Notes: a model not told the origin generated them from the sequence alone. Shown: positions 27,455 through 35,998, counted from the first letter of the stretch. The stretch is 48,237 bases of DNA from Chloroflexota bacterium (GCA_022561215.1 JADFRQ010000018.1:4419-52655), one strand, 5' to 3'. A program made the numbers and translations.

Positions 27455-28497
27455 TGGCAAAGAGCATCCTTGTTTACGTCGATCATTTCGACGGGAAAGC
27501 CCTGCCTGCATCTTGGGAGGCATTAGGAGCAGCGCAGCAGCTAAATCAGAAGTTCGCAGGAGAAATAACCGCGGTTGTTGTAGGCCACCAAAAAAGGGAA
27601 ATAGCCGAGCAAGCAATTGCCCATGGCGCACAGCGAGTGTTTCTCGTTGATAAGGAAGGCTTGAATCATTTTCGGCCGGAACCCTATGCCTCTGTCCTGT
27701 CCCAAATTTTGCGGGATTCAGAAGCGGATATTTTCCTATCACCTAATACGGGCCGCGCCCGGGAATTAGCAGCGATGGTGGCCGTTGATCTTGAAACCGG
27801 TCTTTCGCCCGATGTAATACAACTTGTGTTGGAAGATGGCGTCGTTTCGGCAACGCGTCCGATCTATGCTGGAAAATTGTTTGTGAAAGTAAGATGCGCA
27901 GACTGCACCCCGCAGATGTTTACCTTACGGGGCAGAGCATTTCCAAAACAAGAACCAGCTCCAGATGCAGAGGGAAAAATCGAACTAGTTGAAGTTGCCT
28001 TCCCTGAGCCGGTCACGCATGTTATTGGTTACAAAGAATCAGAAAGCGGAGTAAGTCTTTCCGATGCAGCGGTTGTTGTTTCAGGGGGACGAGGAGTCTC
28101 GAACAATCCAAAACTGATTGCGCCCCAGGATATCACGGACGAAAAGGAAAAAGAAATTTGGCGTGCCCAGCAAGGATTTAAGCTTATTCAAGATCTGGCC
28201 CGCGTCTTGGATGCTGCAGTTGGCGCCAGCCGTGCGGCCGTCGATGCTGGCTATGTCCCATATGCCCATCAAGTTGGACAAACGGGAAAGGTTGTATCTC
28301 CTGATCTGTATATTGCCTGTGGAATCTCCGGTGCCATCCAGCACCTGGCCGGCATGCGGACGGCAAAAACAATAGTGGCAATCAATAAAGACGTTAATGC
28401 GCCCATTTTTAAGCTTGCCCGATTCGGAGTGGTCGGCGATCTTTTTGAAATCCTGCCGGAGCTCACAGAAGTATTGCGATCCAAATTGGGAAAATAA
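27454..28497 (+). CDS. etfA: Electron transfer flavoprotein alpha subunit EtfA
   Basis: EtfA binds the FAD of the ETF dimer. The 347-residue product has an N-terminal ETF alpha/beta domain and a C-terminal FAD domain with [50 protein letters not shown] and [20 protein letters not shown] in the standard order. I place the start at ATG 27454, one codon after a TTG, because of the AAGGTG upstream and the TGATG junction with etfB. It is the last gene of the group. Confidence 0.95.
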   Translation: MAKSILVYVDHFDGKALPASWEALGAAQQLNQKFAGEITAVVVGHQKREIAEQAIAHGAQRVFLVDKEGLNHFRPEPYASVLSQILRDSEADIFLSPNTGRARELAAMVAVDLETGLSPDVIQLVLEDGVVSATRPIYAGKLFVKVRCADCTPQMFTLRGRAFPKQEPAPDAEGKIELVEVAFPEPVTHVIGYKESESGVSLSDAAVVVSGGRGVSNNPKLIAPQDITDEKEKEIWRAQQGFKLIQDLARVLDAAVGASRAAVDAGYVPYAHQVGQTGKVVSPDLYIACGISGAIQHLAGMRTAKTIVAINKDVNAPIFKLARFGVVGDLFEILPELTEVLRSKLGK

Positions 28498-28553
28498 TAG
28501 TGCCGGAAAGCATTTGAATTTCCGTATTGAAAACCATCACCGTATTGGATGGA

Positions 28554-28582
28554 TTGACAGACTTTGGCCTCGTCTGTAACTT
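28554..28582 (+). promoter_or_regulatory. Candidate promoter in the etfA-branching enzyme gap
   Basis: TTGACA (28554-28559, perfect -35), 17-base spacer, TAACTT (28577-28582, weak -10). A second -10-like element with TG extension, TGCTAAGAT, lies at 28611-28619. Either could start an RNA that ends at the hairpin near 28802. Confidence 0.35.
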
Positions 28583-28589
28583 CTCTGTA

Positions 28590-28810
28590 AGCATTTCCCC
28601 TGGGGGTGCGTGCTAAGATGAAATCGCAAGCCACCGGATGTGCAGCTGTTGGGAGACAACAGTCGAAGAATAGTGAAGAGTAGCTAGAGTCTACCCCAAA
28701 AAGTGGTTCGACCTGCGCTCCAAATGTTTATCTATGTCCTCCGGACGCCAAGTAAGGTGGTTTGCATTCCGATAAACGAGCCCCCGTGTAAGCGGGGGCT
28801 CGATGTTTTG
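28590..28810 (+). ncRNA. Candidate small non-coding RNA
   Basis: About 200 bases without a credible reading frame lie between the candidate promoter and a strong G+C-rich hairpin with a T-rich tail. Inside is a hairpin CTGTTG 28646-28651 / CAACAG 28657-28662 with a GGAGA loop, and a possible GTTTATC/GATAAAC pairing just before the terminal hairpin. Length would suit a 6S-like or other small RNA, but I recognise no family. Confidence 0.3.
28777..28808 (+). terminator. Strong hairpin, likely terminator
   Basis: Perfect 10-bp stem CGAGCCCCCG (28777-28786) / CGGGGGCTCG (28793-28802), 6-base loop, followed by ATGTTTT. It could end the candidate small RNA or the etf transcript. Confidence 0.65.
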
Positions 28811-28901
28811 CGGCATGGCGTGGGTTCTGGTTTTGCGCATGCGACGTGTGTTGATTGTGAGAAGCGAGGACACTGTTTTCTGCTTCGAAAAGGGCTGCGC
28901 G

Positions 28902-28954
28902 GAAATGAAAATAAGTGTGTTTCCAACATTTAAATTGACAAGCATTTTCATTTC
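28902..28954. repeat. Perfect 11-bp inverted repeat
   Basis: GAAATGAAAAT (28902-28912) and ATTTTCATTTC (28944-28954) with 31 bases between. Nature unknown; no gene is next to it. Confidence 0.5.
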
Positions 28955-29142
28955 ATAAGAGGCCGTTCTCGCTGACGAAGGAATCCATCTAACGATTTTT
29001 TAAGCTGATCCGCTCGGATTTGGGAAAACGCATCGCTGTGATTTCGTCTTTTCCCAACGTTCTGCGATAGTGAAGTGCACACGAGAAAAGCAATGCACAT
29101 TGGAAACGCGACTTTTGCCTGAAGAAGATCGCATCAATTAGC

Positions 29143-29169
29143 CTCCCGGAGGTCTCATACCTCCGGGAG
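29143..29169. terminator. Hairpin, possible terminator or repeat
   Basis: Perfect 11-bp stem CTCCCGGAGGT (29143-29153) / ACCTCCGGGAG (29159-29169) with a CTCAT loop. It resembles the hairpin at 13190-13218 in sequence. No gene ends nearby. Confidence 0.4.
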
Positions 29170-29182
29170 CGTTGAATTCGTA

Positions 29183-29302
29183 GGGGCGGTTCGCAAACCA
29201 CCCAGCATTGTGCAACAATCGTACCTACAGTTCATTCTACGGGCGAAGCGTTGCACGAATTCGTCCTTCGCATAAATGAATCGTCGTCCAACGCTTTGCC
29301 CT
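29183..29302. repeat. Dispersed palindromic repeat (MITE/REP-like)
   Basis: Two parts. At 29183-29203, a GGGGCGGTTCGCAAACCACCC hairpin-like sequence (given as a degenerate copy of the one at 13425-13446). At 29241-29301, a 61-base imperfect inverted repeat with outer arms GGGCGAAGCGTTG and CAACGCTTTGCCC (12 of 13 paired, one wobble). Repeats of this flavour are widespread in environmental Chloroflexota and cyanobacterial genomes. No transposase is present. The rest of 28955-29605 shows nothing I can assign. Confidence 0.5.
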
Positions 29303-29605
29303 AGAGGTTGATCAAAAGATATTGACTCCCATGCAACATCTTGGCTACATCGATTGTTTTTCCTCGTTACATTCTGAATGCCATCACTGGAGGTCTCAAA
29401 TCAATGGCGTCCTAAACATTGTAGGCCATTGCCCTTGCAAAGGCCCAAGCCGAATGAGGGTTAGGGATGTTGGCGAAGCATGTGCCGAAGGTCCATTCGG
29501 CCGAGGTCATGGTATTCCGATACGGAATGTACAAAACCGTCGCCAATCGTTCGTCACCAGGTATTTATTTTAATTCAAAACTCGGCCGGCACTTCAGGCT
29601 CTTGC

Positions 29606-29635
29606 TGTCAACCTTTATTTGGTCTCTGCTAAAAT
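29606..29635 (+). promoter_or_regulatory. Likely promoter for the glycogen genes
   Basis: TAAAAT (29630-29635) with TG one base upstream (extended -10) and TGTCAA (29606-29611) 18 bases before it. Transcription would start near 29641, which supports the start of the branching enzyme at 29662 rather than far upstream. Confidence 0.45.
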
Positions 29636-29661
29636 TGCACATAATCCAAGCAAAGCGCATC

Positions 29662-31317
29662 ATGGCAAAAATAGGCTCCTTTACATTTGTCCTTCATTCG
29701 CATATCCCTTACACCAGGCAGGCTGGAAGCTGGCCCTATGGTGAGGAGTGGATTCATGAGGCCTCGGCGGAGACCTATATTCCATTACTGCATCACCTGT
29801 ATGATATGCTGCGAGAAGGTGTTCCGGTGAGGCTTACTATCGGGCTCACTCCGATTCTTGTTGAGCAGCTAGCCGATGAGCATATTCAAAAAAATTTTCT
29901 GCAGTATCTGCAGGATCGAATTGCAGCCATCAAAAAGGACATCTCTCGCTTCGAAGCGGACAACAAAACTCACTATTTGTATTTGGCCAGGTATTATCAA
30001 CATTGGTATGAAAACATTCAGCGAAGTTTTGTAGAGCGTTTCAACAGCAACCTGGTACCCGCATTCCGAAAACTGCAAGATGAAGGCCTGATTGAAATTG
30101 TGACTTGTGCGGCGACCCACGGCTATCTTCCACTTTTTGATCGGGATGAAACAATCAATTTTCAGCTTCAGACGGCGGTGCAAAGCTACGAGCGACACTT
30201 TGGGCGGAAACCAAGGGCCATTTGGCTCCCGGAGTGTGCCTATCGACCGGCGTACATAGACACTCGTGGCCGAACGCGCAAAGGGATCGAATCGTTCCTT
30301 GAGCGTTTCGGGCTCGGGTTGTTTTTTGCGGAGACTCACATGATCGAAGGTGGTCGACCTGTGGGGATTGCCGCCGGGGACGCCATAGGGCCCTATGCTG
30401 AGGTCACACGACGCTACATCGTTCCTTTTTCCGAAGGATTTTCTGATCGGCCCGCCTCGACCTACGAGGCTTACTACGTTACCAAGCCACAAGTTGCTGT
30501 ACTAGGTCGGAATAATCAAACCGGACTGCAGGTCTGGAGCGCCCAGATGGGTTATCCTGGAGAATTCGATTATCGCGATTTTCATAAGAAAGATGGCAGT
30601 TCAGGAATGCAGTACTGGCGTATTACAGGTGCACGGGTGGGTTTGGACGAAAAGGATATTTATCGACCAGAATCGGCAGCAATTAAAGTCGGTCAACATA
30701 TCGATCACTTCAGCCAGCTCGTTGAAAATTTGCTGCAAACCTACTACGAAGAAACAGGTCGGCGCGGGATTATTTCGGCAAATTATGATACCGAGCTCTT
30801 CGGCCATTGGTGGTTTGAAGGTGTGGATTGGATTGCAGGCGTCATGCGAAAACTGGCGGTTTCATCTTCCATTGAACTGACCACTGCTTCAACGTACATA
30901 GAAGATAACCCCCCCAAAGCAAGAATAAATCTCCGCGAAGGTTCCTGGGGGGCGGGCGGAAACCATTTCGTTTGGGATAACGCAGATACACATTGGCTCT
31001 GGCCGATAATTCACGAAGCTGAGTCGAGGATGGGGCAAATAGTCACTGAAAATTTGAATGCACCATCAGATGTCAGGCTTGTTCTCAACCAGGCCGGTCG
31101 TGAATTGTTGCTTCTGCAATCATCGGATTGGCCATTTCTGATTACAACGGGACAGGCCAAGGATTATGCCACCCAGCGTTTCCGGCAGCATCTCGACCGC
31201 TTCTACCAAATGCTCGACTCCGTTGCAAATAGATCTCCAAATACAGAACTTGCCGGGAAACTATGGGAAATGGATAAAATTTTCCCCGAGATTGATTTTC
31301 GCTGGTACAAGGAATGA
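29662..31317 (+). CDS. 1,4-alpha-glucan branching enzyme, GH57 family
   Basis: The enzyme cuts an alpha-1,4 glucan and re-attaches the piece by an alpha-1,6 bond to make glycogen branches. The 551-residue product begins GSFTFVLHSHIPYTR as GH57 enzymes do. The catalytic nucleophile is probably E191 in WLPECAYRP and the acid/base D376 in NYDTELFGHWW; these positions agree closely with archaeal GH57 branching enzymes. The C-terminal helical DUF1957-like domain follows. The start ATG 29662 fits the family N-terminus and the promoter just upstream; the open frame extends 65 codons further up but that stretch looks non-coding. It overlaps glgA by ATGA. Confidence 0.92.
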   Translation: MAKIGSFTFVLHSHIPYTRQAGSWPYGEEWIHEASAETYIPLLHHLYDMLREGVPVRLTIGLTPILVEQLADEHIQKNFLQYLQDRIAAIKKDISRFEADNKTHYLYLARYYQHWYENIQRSFVERFNSNLVPAFRKLQDEGLIEIVTCAATHGYLPLFDRDETINFQLQTAVQSYERHFGRKPRAIWLPECAYRPAYIDTRGRTRKGIESFLERFGLGLFFAETHMIEGGRPVGIAAGDAIGPYAEVTRRYIVPFSEGFSDRPASTYEAYYVTKPQVAVLGRNNQTGLQVWSAQMGYPGEFDYRDFHKKDGSSGMQYWRITGARVGLDEKDIYRPESAAIKVGQHIDHFSQLVENLLQTYYEETGRRGIISANYDTELFGHWWFEGVDWIAGVMRKLAVSSSIELTTASTYIEDNPPKARINLREGSWGAGGNHFVWDNADTHWLWPIIHEAESRMGQIVTENLNAPSDVRLVLNQAGRELLLLQSSDWPFLITTGQAKDYATQRFRQHLDRFYQMLDSVANRSPNTELAGKLWEMDKIFPEIDFRWYKE

Positions 31318-32744
31318 GAGTTCTCTTCCTGGCGGCGGAAGCTGTTCCCTTCGCGAAGGTTGGTGGCCTGGCAGATGTCGCCGGCGAACTTCCCGCCGCT
31401 CTTTCATCGCTCGGGGTTGAGGTGCGAACTGTTATCCCATTTCACCGGGAAATCCGCGATTTGCAACCAAGATTGGAGCGCGTGGTTCGGCTCAAAATAC
31501 CAACCAGCTCAGGGACCCAGCTGGCTGAGCTTTATGAGGCGAGACTCGATAATCATAAAATCTACCTAATTGATGGCCCTGCAATCCAAAAGGCGACCGC
31601 GGTTTATGATGATCCCGAGCGTGATACGGAAAAATTTACCTTTGCCGCTGTTGCTGCAATGCAATGTATGCAGGCGCTGGATTGGCGCCCTGATATCTTA
31701 CACGCTCACGATTGGCATGCCTCCGCAGCTGTGGTTTGGTTGAAATACCAACGAAAACGCGACGAATTTTGGGGACGCGTATCGAGCCTGCTTACCGTAC
31801 ACAATCTTCCCTACATGGGTGCCAGTGCGAGAAACGTATTTGACGAATATGGATTGCGCATGATCAACGATCCCTTGATCCCCGAATGGGCGCGGGATTT
31901 GCCCTTTCCAATGGGATTGTCATGCGCCGATAGGATTAGCGCCGTTAGCCCAAGCTACACTCGGGAAATCCAAACGCCTGAATTTGGCAGTGGTCTCGAA
32001 AATCTGATGCGCAGTCGATGGCAGCGACTGCACGGGATTCTGAATGGCATCGACGTCGAACGATGGAATCCGGAAACAGATTCGACATTGCCCCACACTT
32101 TCGGCAGAAAATCGTTGTCATTCCGCAAGGCGTTGAAGGAACATGTGCAAAAGAAACTGAAACTCCCGCTCGATGCGCACATACCGCTGATCAGTATGGT
32201 GACGCGTTTGGATCATCAAAAAGGCATAGATATCGGACTCGCGGCTATGGAAAAGCTTGAAGGACCCTGGCAGTTTGTTCTCTTAGGGGCTGGGAATAAT
32301 GAGCTTGAGGCAGCCGCGCATCAATTTAGCCAACGATTTAAAAATCGAAGCAGTATTACCCTACGATTTGATACTCGGCTTGCGCGGTTGATCTTTGCCG
32401 GTGCGGATATGATCATGATGCCTTCGCGTTACGAACCTTGCGGTTTGACTCAAATGATTGCGATGCGTTATGGATGTGTTCCTATTGCTGCGGCGACCGG
32501 AGGCCTGCGTGATACCGTGATGGATATCGATCAGCATAAATCAGGCACAGGATTCACCTTCGAGCCTGCGGAAGTAGGACCATTGAAAACTGCCCTCTTG
32601 CGCGCGATTAGCGTTTATCGTGATCCGCGCCGCTGGCGCGGCATACAACTGCGTGGAATGGCGCGGGATTTTTCTTGGGAAACATCCGCGCTGGAGTACT
32701 ACAAGCTGTATGAAATATCGCGGGCAGAGGTGCGCTCGCATTGA
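31314..32744 (+). CDS. glgA: Glycogen synthase GlgA (GT5)
   Basis: GlgA elongates alpha-1,4 glucan from ADP- or UDP-glucose. The 476-residue product has the family N-terminus with KVGGLADVAGELP (from residue 15), HAHDWHA, LTVHNLPYMG, GILNGIDVERWNP, and the C-terminal donor-site segment SRYEPCGLTQ (glutamate near residue 374) followed by TGGLRDTV. ATGA overlap with the GH57 gene shows translational coupling. No glgC is in the window, so the donor sugar is open. Confidence 0.95.
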   Translation: MRVLFLAAEAVPFAKVGGLADVAGELPAALSSLGVEVRTVIPFHREIRDLQPRLERVVRLKIPTSSGTQLAELYEARLDNHKIYLIDGPAIQKATAVYDDPERDTEKFTFAAVAAMQCMQALDWRPDILHAHDWHASAAVVWLKYQRKRDEFWGRVSSLLTVHNLPYMGASARNVFDEYGLRMINDPLIPEWARDLPFPMGLSCADRISAVSPSYTREIQTPEFGSGLENLMRSRWQRLHGILNGIDVERWNPETDSTLPHTFGRKSLSFRKALKEHVQKKLKLPLDAHIPLISMVTRLDHQKGIDIGLAAMEKLEGPWQFVLLGAGNNELEAAAHQFSQRFKNRSSITLRFDTRLARLIFAGADMIMMPSRYEPCGLTQMIAMRYGCVPIAAATGGLRDTVMDIDQHKSGTGFTFEPAEVGPLKTALLRAISVYRDPRRWRGIQLRGMARDFSWETSALEYYKLYEISRAEVRSH

Positions 32745-32933
32745 CCATTCCCTCTCCACGTCTTGGAGGAGTGGGATAAAGTCACCGGTCAATCCCATAC
32801 GCAAACTACACGCGGCTTTGATCAAGCGCAGATAAGCCACCTATCTAATCCGCCGAGGATATCCAGCCACCCGATCCTCGATAAGACAGCGTAGTGTGAA
32901 ACGGAATAATGACGTAATTTAATTTCTGTTCTT

Positions 32934-32957
32934 GTTTCCACGCGGGAGCGTGGGAAC
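32934..32957. repeat. REP-like palindrome, copy 1
   Basis: GTTTCCACGC (32934-32943) and GCGTGGGAAC (32948-32957), 4-base loop, one wobble, flanked by CTT and GAAC. It matches the copy at 33141-33164 in arms and flanks. The 470-base gap 32745-33214 holds these two palindromes, a 7-bp hairpin (CGAGGAT 32854 / ATCCTCG 32874) and no gene. Confidence 0.6.
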
Positions 32958-33140
32958 GAACAGATAATCCAGTTAAGCTTGGTTTGGTGGATGAGCCGGT
33001 TCAATAGGCATATTCGAGTGCATCAAATTATGAGGGATTGCCTGGGTTGTTGGAAGTGGAGCGAAATTGGTGATGCCTTTGGCGTGCCCTTTTGGGAGCA
33101 TGGGCAAGAGAGAATCGTTCTCCCGCTCCCGCGTCCCCTT

Positions 33141-33164
33141 GTTCCCACGTTCCTGCGTGGGAAC
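33141..33164. repeat. REP-like palindrome, copy 2
   Basis: GTTCCCACG (33141-33149) and CGTGGGAAC (33156-33164), 6-base loop, flanks CTT and GAG. Same family as the copy 207 bases upstream. Confidence 0.6.
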
Positions 33165-33203
33165 GAGCGACCGAAGATCCACAGGATCCCCTTTACAAAT
33201 GCG

Positions 33204-33234
33204 AAACGCCCTCGTTAAAAAATGAGGGCGTTTT
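33204..33234. terminator. Bidirectional terminator between glgA side and recombinase
   Basis: Stem AAACGCCCTCGTT (33204-33216) with AATGAGGGCGTTT (33221-33233), AAAA loop, then T residues on the plus strand. The recombinase stop codon (33215-33217, minus strand) lies inside the stem, so the end of the gene is part of the hairpin. Confidence 0.75.
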
Positions 33235-34840
33235 GTACCCCATCGTGGATGTATTCCGAACGATACCCTTCCTCATTAGACGTCGATAACGCTTCAATGA
33301 GGGTAACAAGGTATGAAAAAGGTGAATGTAATTCATGCGAAATAATCTCACCTTCGGGATTGATTATAATTCGTTTTGCTATGATCTGGAGTAATTCATT
33401 CTTTTGTTTTTCCTCCAAACGCTCATAAAGACTAGAGATATTGGATAGCAGTGCCAGTGCGATTTCTAAATCGTCCAAATATTTACTAGCATCGAATTCC
33501 ATATTCTCAATTTGCAAGCGGAGATTTAGAATTTTATCTTGCCATTCAAAACGCAACTTGTCGTAAGTTTCTTCACTCATTTTGTTTGTGATGAGTAATC
33601 TTCCGAGATTAGCTTCTTCTTCTTTTACATGAAGTAATTTTCTTTTTAATTGATCTAGACTATCTTCTTTGTTATCCGTCGTGACTTGCCGAATTTCCTT
33701 TTGGTAAACTTCACGAATTGTGGGAATAAGATCGGGATTTATCGTTATCCCACCTAACCAATCATCGATTTGACCATCTACAATTGAAGTCTGAAGCCGT
33801 AATTTGTTACCAGCTAGATTTGCATGAGTTATATAGTAAGCATAACTTTTATGGCTGCTGGAAGGGGTTGAGCCAAACATCTTAAGTGTCCGCCCGCCAT
33901 CTTTTACCCATAGCAAATTTCGTAATAAATATAATCGTTTCTTATAATAGCTTTTGTTCATGCCGTGTCTTTGGAGGATCGCTTTGCCACGTTCGAATTG
34001 CTCAGTGGTGATTATGGCCTCCCACTGTCCCTGTATTTCTCCCGTGTTTATACCAAATCGTTTTGACACAACCCATCCTGCATAGAAGGGGTTGTGAAAT
34101 AGCTTGTGTAAGGTACTGCCGGCAGTTTTTCGTTTTCTGGATTTCGGAGTTGACCAAGCCCAAGGACGTCCACTGGTTCGAACATGGCCTCGCCTGGATA
34201 ACTCTTCGCAAATTTCTTGAATTGTATATCGACCAGTGAGAAGCAATTCCCAGGCATCTTTTAGAGCGATTATTTGATTGGGATCAATTTCTACCCACCG
34301 ATCATATTTATTGCTACTTATTTGGCGTTCCTTGTTGATGTACCCCTCTGGGGCTTTATGCGGCCAACCACCAGCACGCATCTTGGCTTCCATACCACCA
34401 GCAGTACGTTGGGCTAACACATCGACTTCTCTTTGCGCTAATCCCATTTGGAGCAAGAATAAGAAGAAACCATCAGGATTCTCTGGTTGTAAACCAGGCA
34501 TATTGGCAATCCTGATCTTGATGCCGAGACTGATTAGTTTTGTAGCTGCTTGCAACCCTTCTACCGTATTTCGGCCAAAGCGGTCTGCCCGGTAAAGACC
34601 AAGGTGGGAGAACTTTCCTCTTTCAGCATCTGAGAGCATTTCCTGGTAGTCTTTACGATTGGGGTTTTTGCCTGATAGCCGATCGGTGTATTCTCTCGAA
34701 ATTGGCACACTGGAAGGCGTTAGAAGCTGGTCTTGGATGCGCTGCCTTTGCATAGCAAAAGAACGTTCCGGGGATTGTTTATCCTCGTCGCTCACTCTCA
34801 AATAAGTTGCCCATCCGGGGGTGATTAGATTGCTAGCCAA
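33215..34840 (-). CDS. Large serine recombinase
   Basis: This family cuts and joins DNA at attachment sites through a phosphoserine link and integrates or excises mobile elements. The 541-residue protein has the resolvase domain with nucleophile S17 in YLRVS and the arginine-rich active-site segment LYRADRFGRN, a recombinase domain (about 165-290, including NPFYAGWVV), and a long coiled coil (about 385-450, DQLKRKLLHVKEEEANL). The zinc-ribbon region around LRNLLWVKDGGRTLKMFG lacks the usual four cysteines; the whole protein has only one cysteine, outside it. Start TTG 34840 with GGAG seven bases upstream. It lies at one end of an AT-richer island and may be the enzyme that moved it. Confidence 0.92.
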   Translation of the reverse strand: MASNLITPGWATYLRVSDEDKQSPERSFAMQRQRIQDQLLTPSSVPISREYTDRLSGKNPNRKDYQEMLSDAERGKFSHLGLYRADRFGRNTVEGLQAATKLISLGIKIRIANMPGLQPENPDGFFLFLLQMGLAQREVDVLAQRTAGGMEAKMRAGGWPHKAPEGYINKERQISSNKYDRWVEIDPNQIIALKDAWELLLTGRYTIQEICEELSRRGHVRTSGRPWAWSTPKSRKRKTAGSTLHKLFHNPFYAGWVVSKRFGINTGEIQGQWEAIITTEQFERGKAILQRHGMNKSYYKKRLYLLRNLLWVKDGGRTLKMFGSTPSSSHKSYAYYITHANLAGNKLRLQTSIVDGQIDDWLGGITINPDLIPTIREVYQKEIRQVTTDNKEDSLDQLKRKLLHVKEEEANLGRLLITNKMSEETYDKLRFEWQDKILNLRLQIENMEFDASKYLDDLEIALALLSNISSLYERLEEKQKNELLQIIAKRIIINPEGEIISHELHSPFSYLVTLIEALSTSNEEGYRSEYIHDGVQNALIF

Positions 34841-34895
34841 GAATACTCTCCAAGGGAATAGTGACGAAAAATCTTAATTTGCTTTTGCCTGTTTG

Positions 34896-35072
34896 TCAAG
34901 AATCGCCAGTGTTACCTATTTTATTATTCGATGAGAGCAGCTTTTGAAGTTCTTCAATCTCTTCTGAAGTGAGAACAGAAAATAGCAACTGACCAACCTC
35001 AAGTAATCGGTTGACTTCTTCAAGCGAGACTTGTATTTCCCTTTGGTATTCTTCTTTTGCCGTGGTATCCAT
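34896..35072 (-). CDS. Small acidic helical protein next to the recombinase (58 aa)
   Basis: Not recognised. The product is rich in Glu and Leu, with the helical core SLEEVNRLLEVGQLLF and a SEEIEELQKLL segment, and no membrane or signal features. ATG 35072 follows GGAAGA; a TTG four codons upstream is a weaker start. It ends 55 bases before the recombinase in the same orientation, so the two probably share a transcript. A role as accessory or directionality factor is possible but only a guess from position. Confidence 0.55.
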   Translation of the reverse strand: MDTTAKEEYQREIQVSLEEVNRLLEVGQLLFSVLTSEEIEELQKLLSSNNKIGNTGDS

Positions 35073-35180
35073 ATGTTCTTCCAAGAAAACAAATAGGCAA
35101 CAGGGTTGTTACTATTCCCTATATATTAGAAGATGGATTAATTTGTGTAACTGGCTAAGTTAGCCTTGAGTTTCCCTCTG

Positions 35181-35507
35181 TCAATCCGCCAAATTTCGGG
35201 TAAGTCGAAGTACTGTAGCCGCGACTAATTCAGGTGGAATTGCCACTTGTGGCATTCCCAACTCTTCTGCCAGACTTTGATATTACTCTTTCGTTGAGCT
35301 CTCATCATAAGCAACCGGGACCCAATTGAATTTCTGGCCCAACTCTTTATCAATTTAATTTTCTGGAATTGGATAGGGATTTGAGACTTCCAGATTAGGC
35401 ATATCCTTATCATGCGTCAGGCTGAAAATATCGCACAAGAATAATCGTTTCGCCTTAGCTTCAAACGGCAACATCGCAATATCCTCCGGTTGGGGGCAGG
35501 TCAGCAT
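35181..35507 (-). pseudogene. Decayed gene with two in-frame TAA codons
   Basis: One minus-strand frame from ATG 35507 to TGA 35181 (109 codons) reads as protein-like throughout except for TAA at codon 51 (35355-35357) and codon 75 (35283-35285). Before, between and after the stops the composition is good: LPFEAKAKRLFLCDIFSL, then ELGQKFNWVPVAYDESS, then AEELGMPQVAIPPELVAATV. The first part faintly recalls the later half of low-molecular-weight tyrosine phosphatases (LP.EAKAK...NPY), but I do not claim that function. Most likely a pseudogene also missing its 5' part; readthrough is the less likely alternative. Confidence 0.55.
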
Positions 35508-35545
35508 GTTATAGTGGCAATTGAACTAGAGCACGGAGGTTTATA

Positions 35546-35998
35546 ATGAAGTCACAGTTGAGAATTGATATATTCAGTTTTTTCGGCATCTTGCTCTTAT
35601 TGTTGGTTGGCTGTTCCTCGGAAAGTGACGTTCAACCTGTTCTGGTAACTGAAGACCTTGTGATAACCTTTGATGGCGAGAGTTGCCAGTATGACGGCCC
35701 TGAGGTTATTCTTGAGGGTGAAATAGTTATAGTTCTGAATAACCTTACCGAGGACTCCGTATTCTTTGAAGTTCAGAAACTTGATGAGGGCAAGACCTGG
35801 CAAGATATGCTTGACTATTTAGGCGAACCGGGTTCAAAGGCACAAGCAGGACCACCAACTTGGGCACTTAGAATAGGCATCTTAAATTATGCGGCGACGA
35901 AAATCACTCTCGTACCCGCCACTTATGGTGTGATTTGTGTCCAGAGACTTGGGAATTCATTTTTTGTTTATACAGCATTCTCTCTCGAGGTTAGATAA
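35546..35998 (+). CDS. Small predicted lipoprotein
   Basis: The 150-residue product has a signal peptide ending in a lipobox (LLLLLVGCSS, cysteine near residue 23) and a beta-rich mature domain of about 125 residues, with FDGESCQYDGPEVILEGEI followed by a segment like those in cupredoxin-fold proteins (LVPATYGVICVQ near the end). No copper ligands are clear. Excellent ribosome binding site (GGAGG) before ATG. It is the only intact plus-strand gene in the recombinase island and looks like cargo. Proteins with this layout occur near mobile genes in Chloroflexota, but the function is unknown. Confidence 0.75.
   Translation: MKSQLRIDIFSFFGILLLLLVGCSSESDVQPVLVTEDLVITFDGESCQYDGPEVILEGEIVIVLNNLTEDSVFFEVQKLDEGKTWQDMLDYLGEPGSKAQAGPPTWALRIGILNYAATKITLVPATYGVICVQRLGNSFFVYTAFSLEVR

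Noticed and set aside
28989-29201. Minus-strand frame in the gap before the branching enzyme
   Set aside because: Runs through the 29143-29169 hairpin and the repeat; no start signal or recognisable protein sequence.
35225-35413. Minus-strand frame of 62 codons inside the decayed gene
   Set aside because: It is in a different frame from the protein-like sequence at 35181-35507 and has poor composition.
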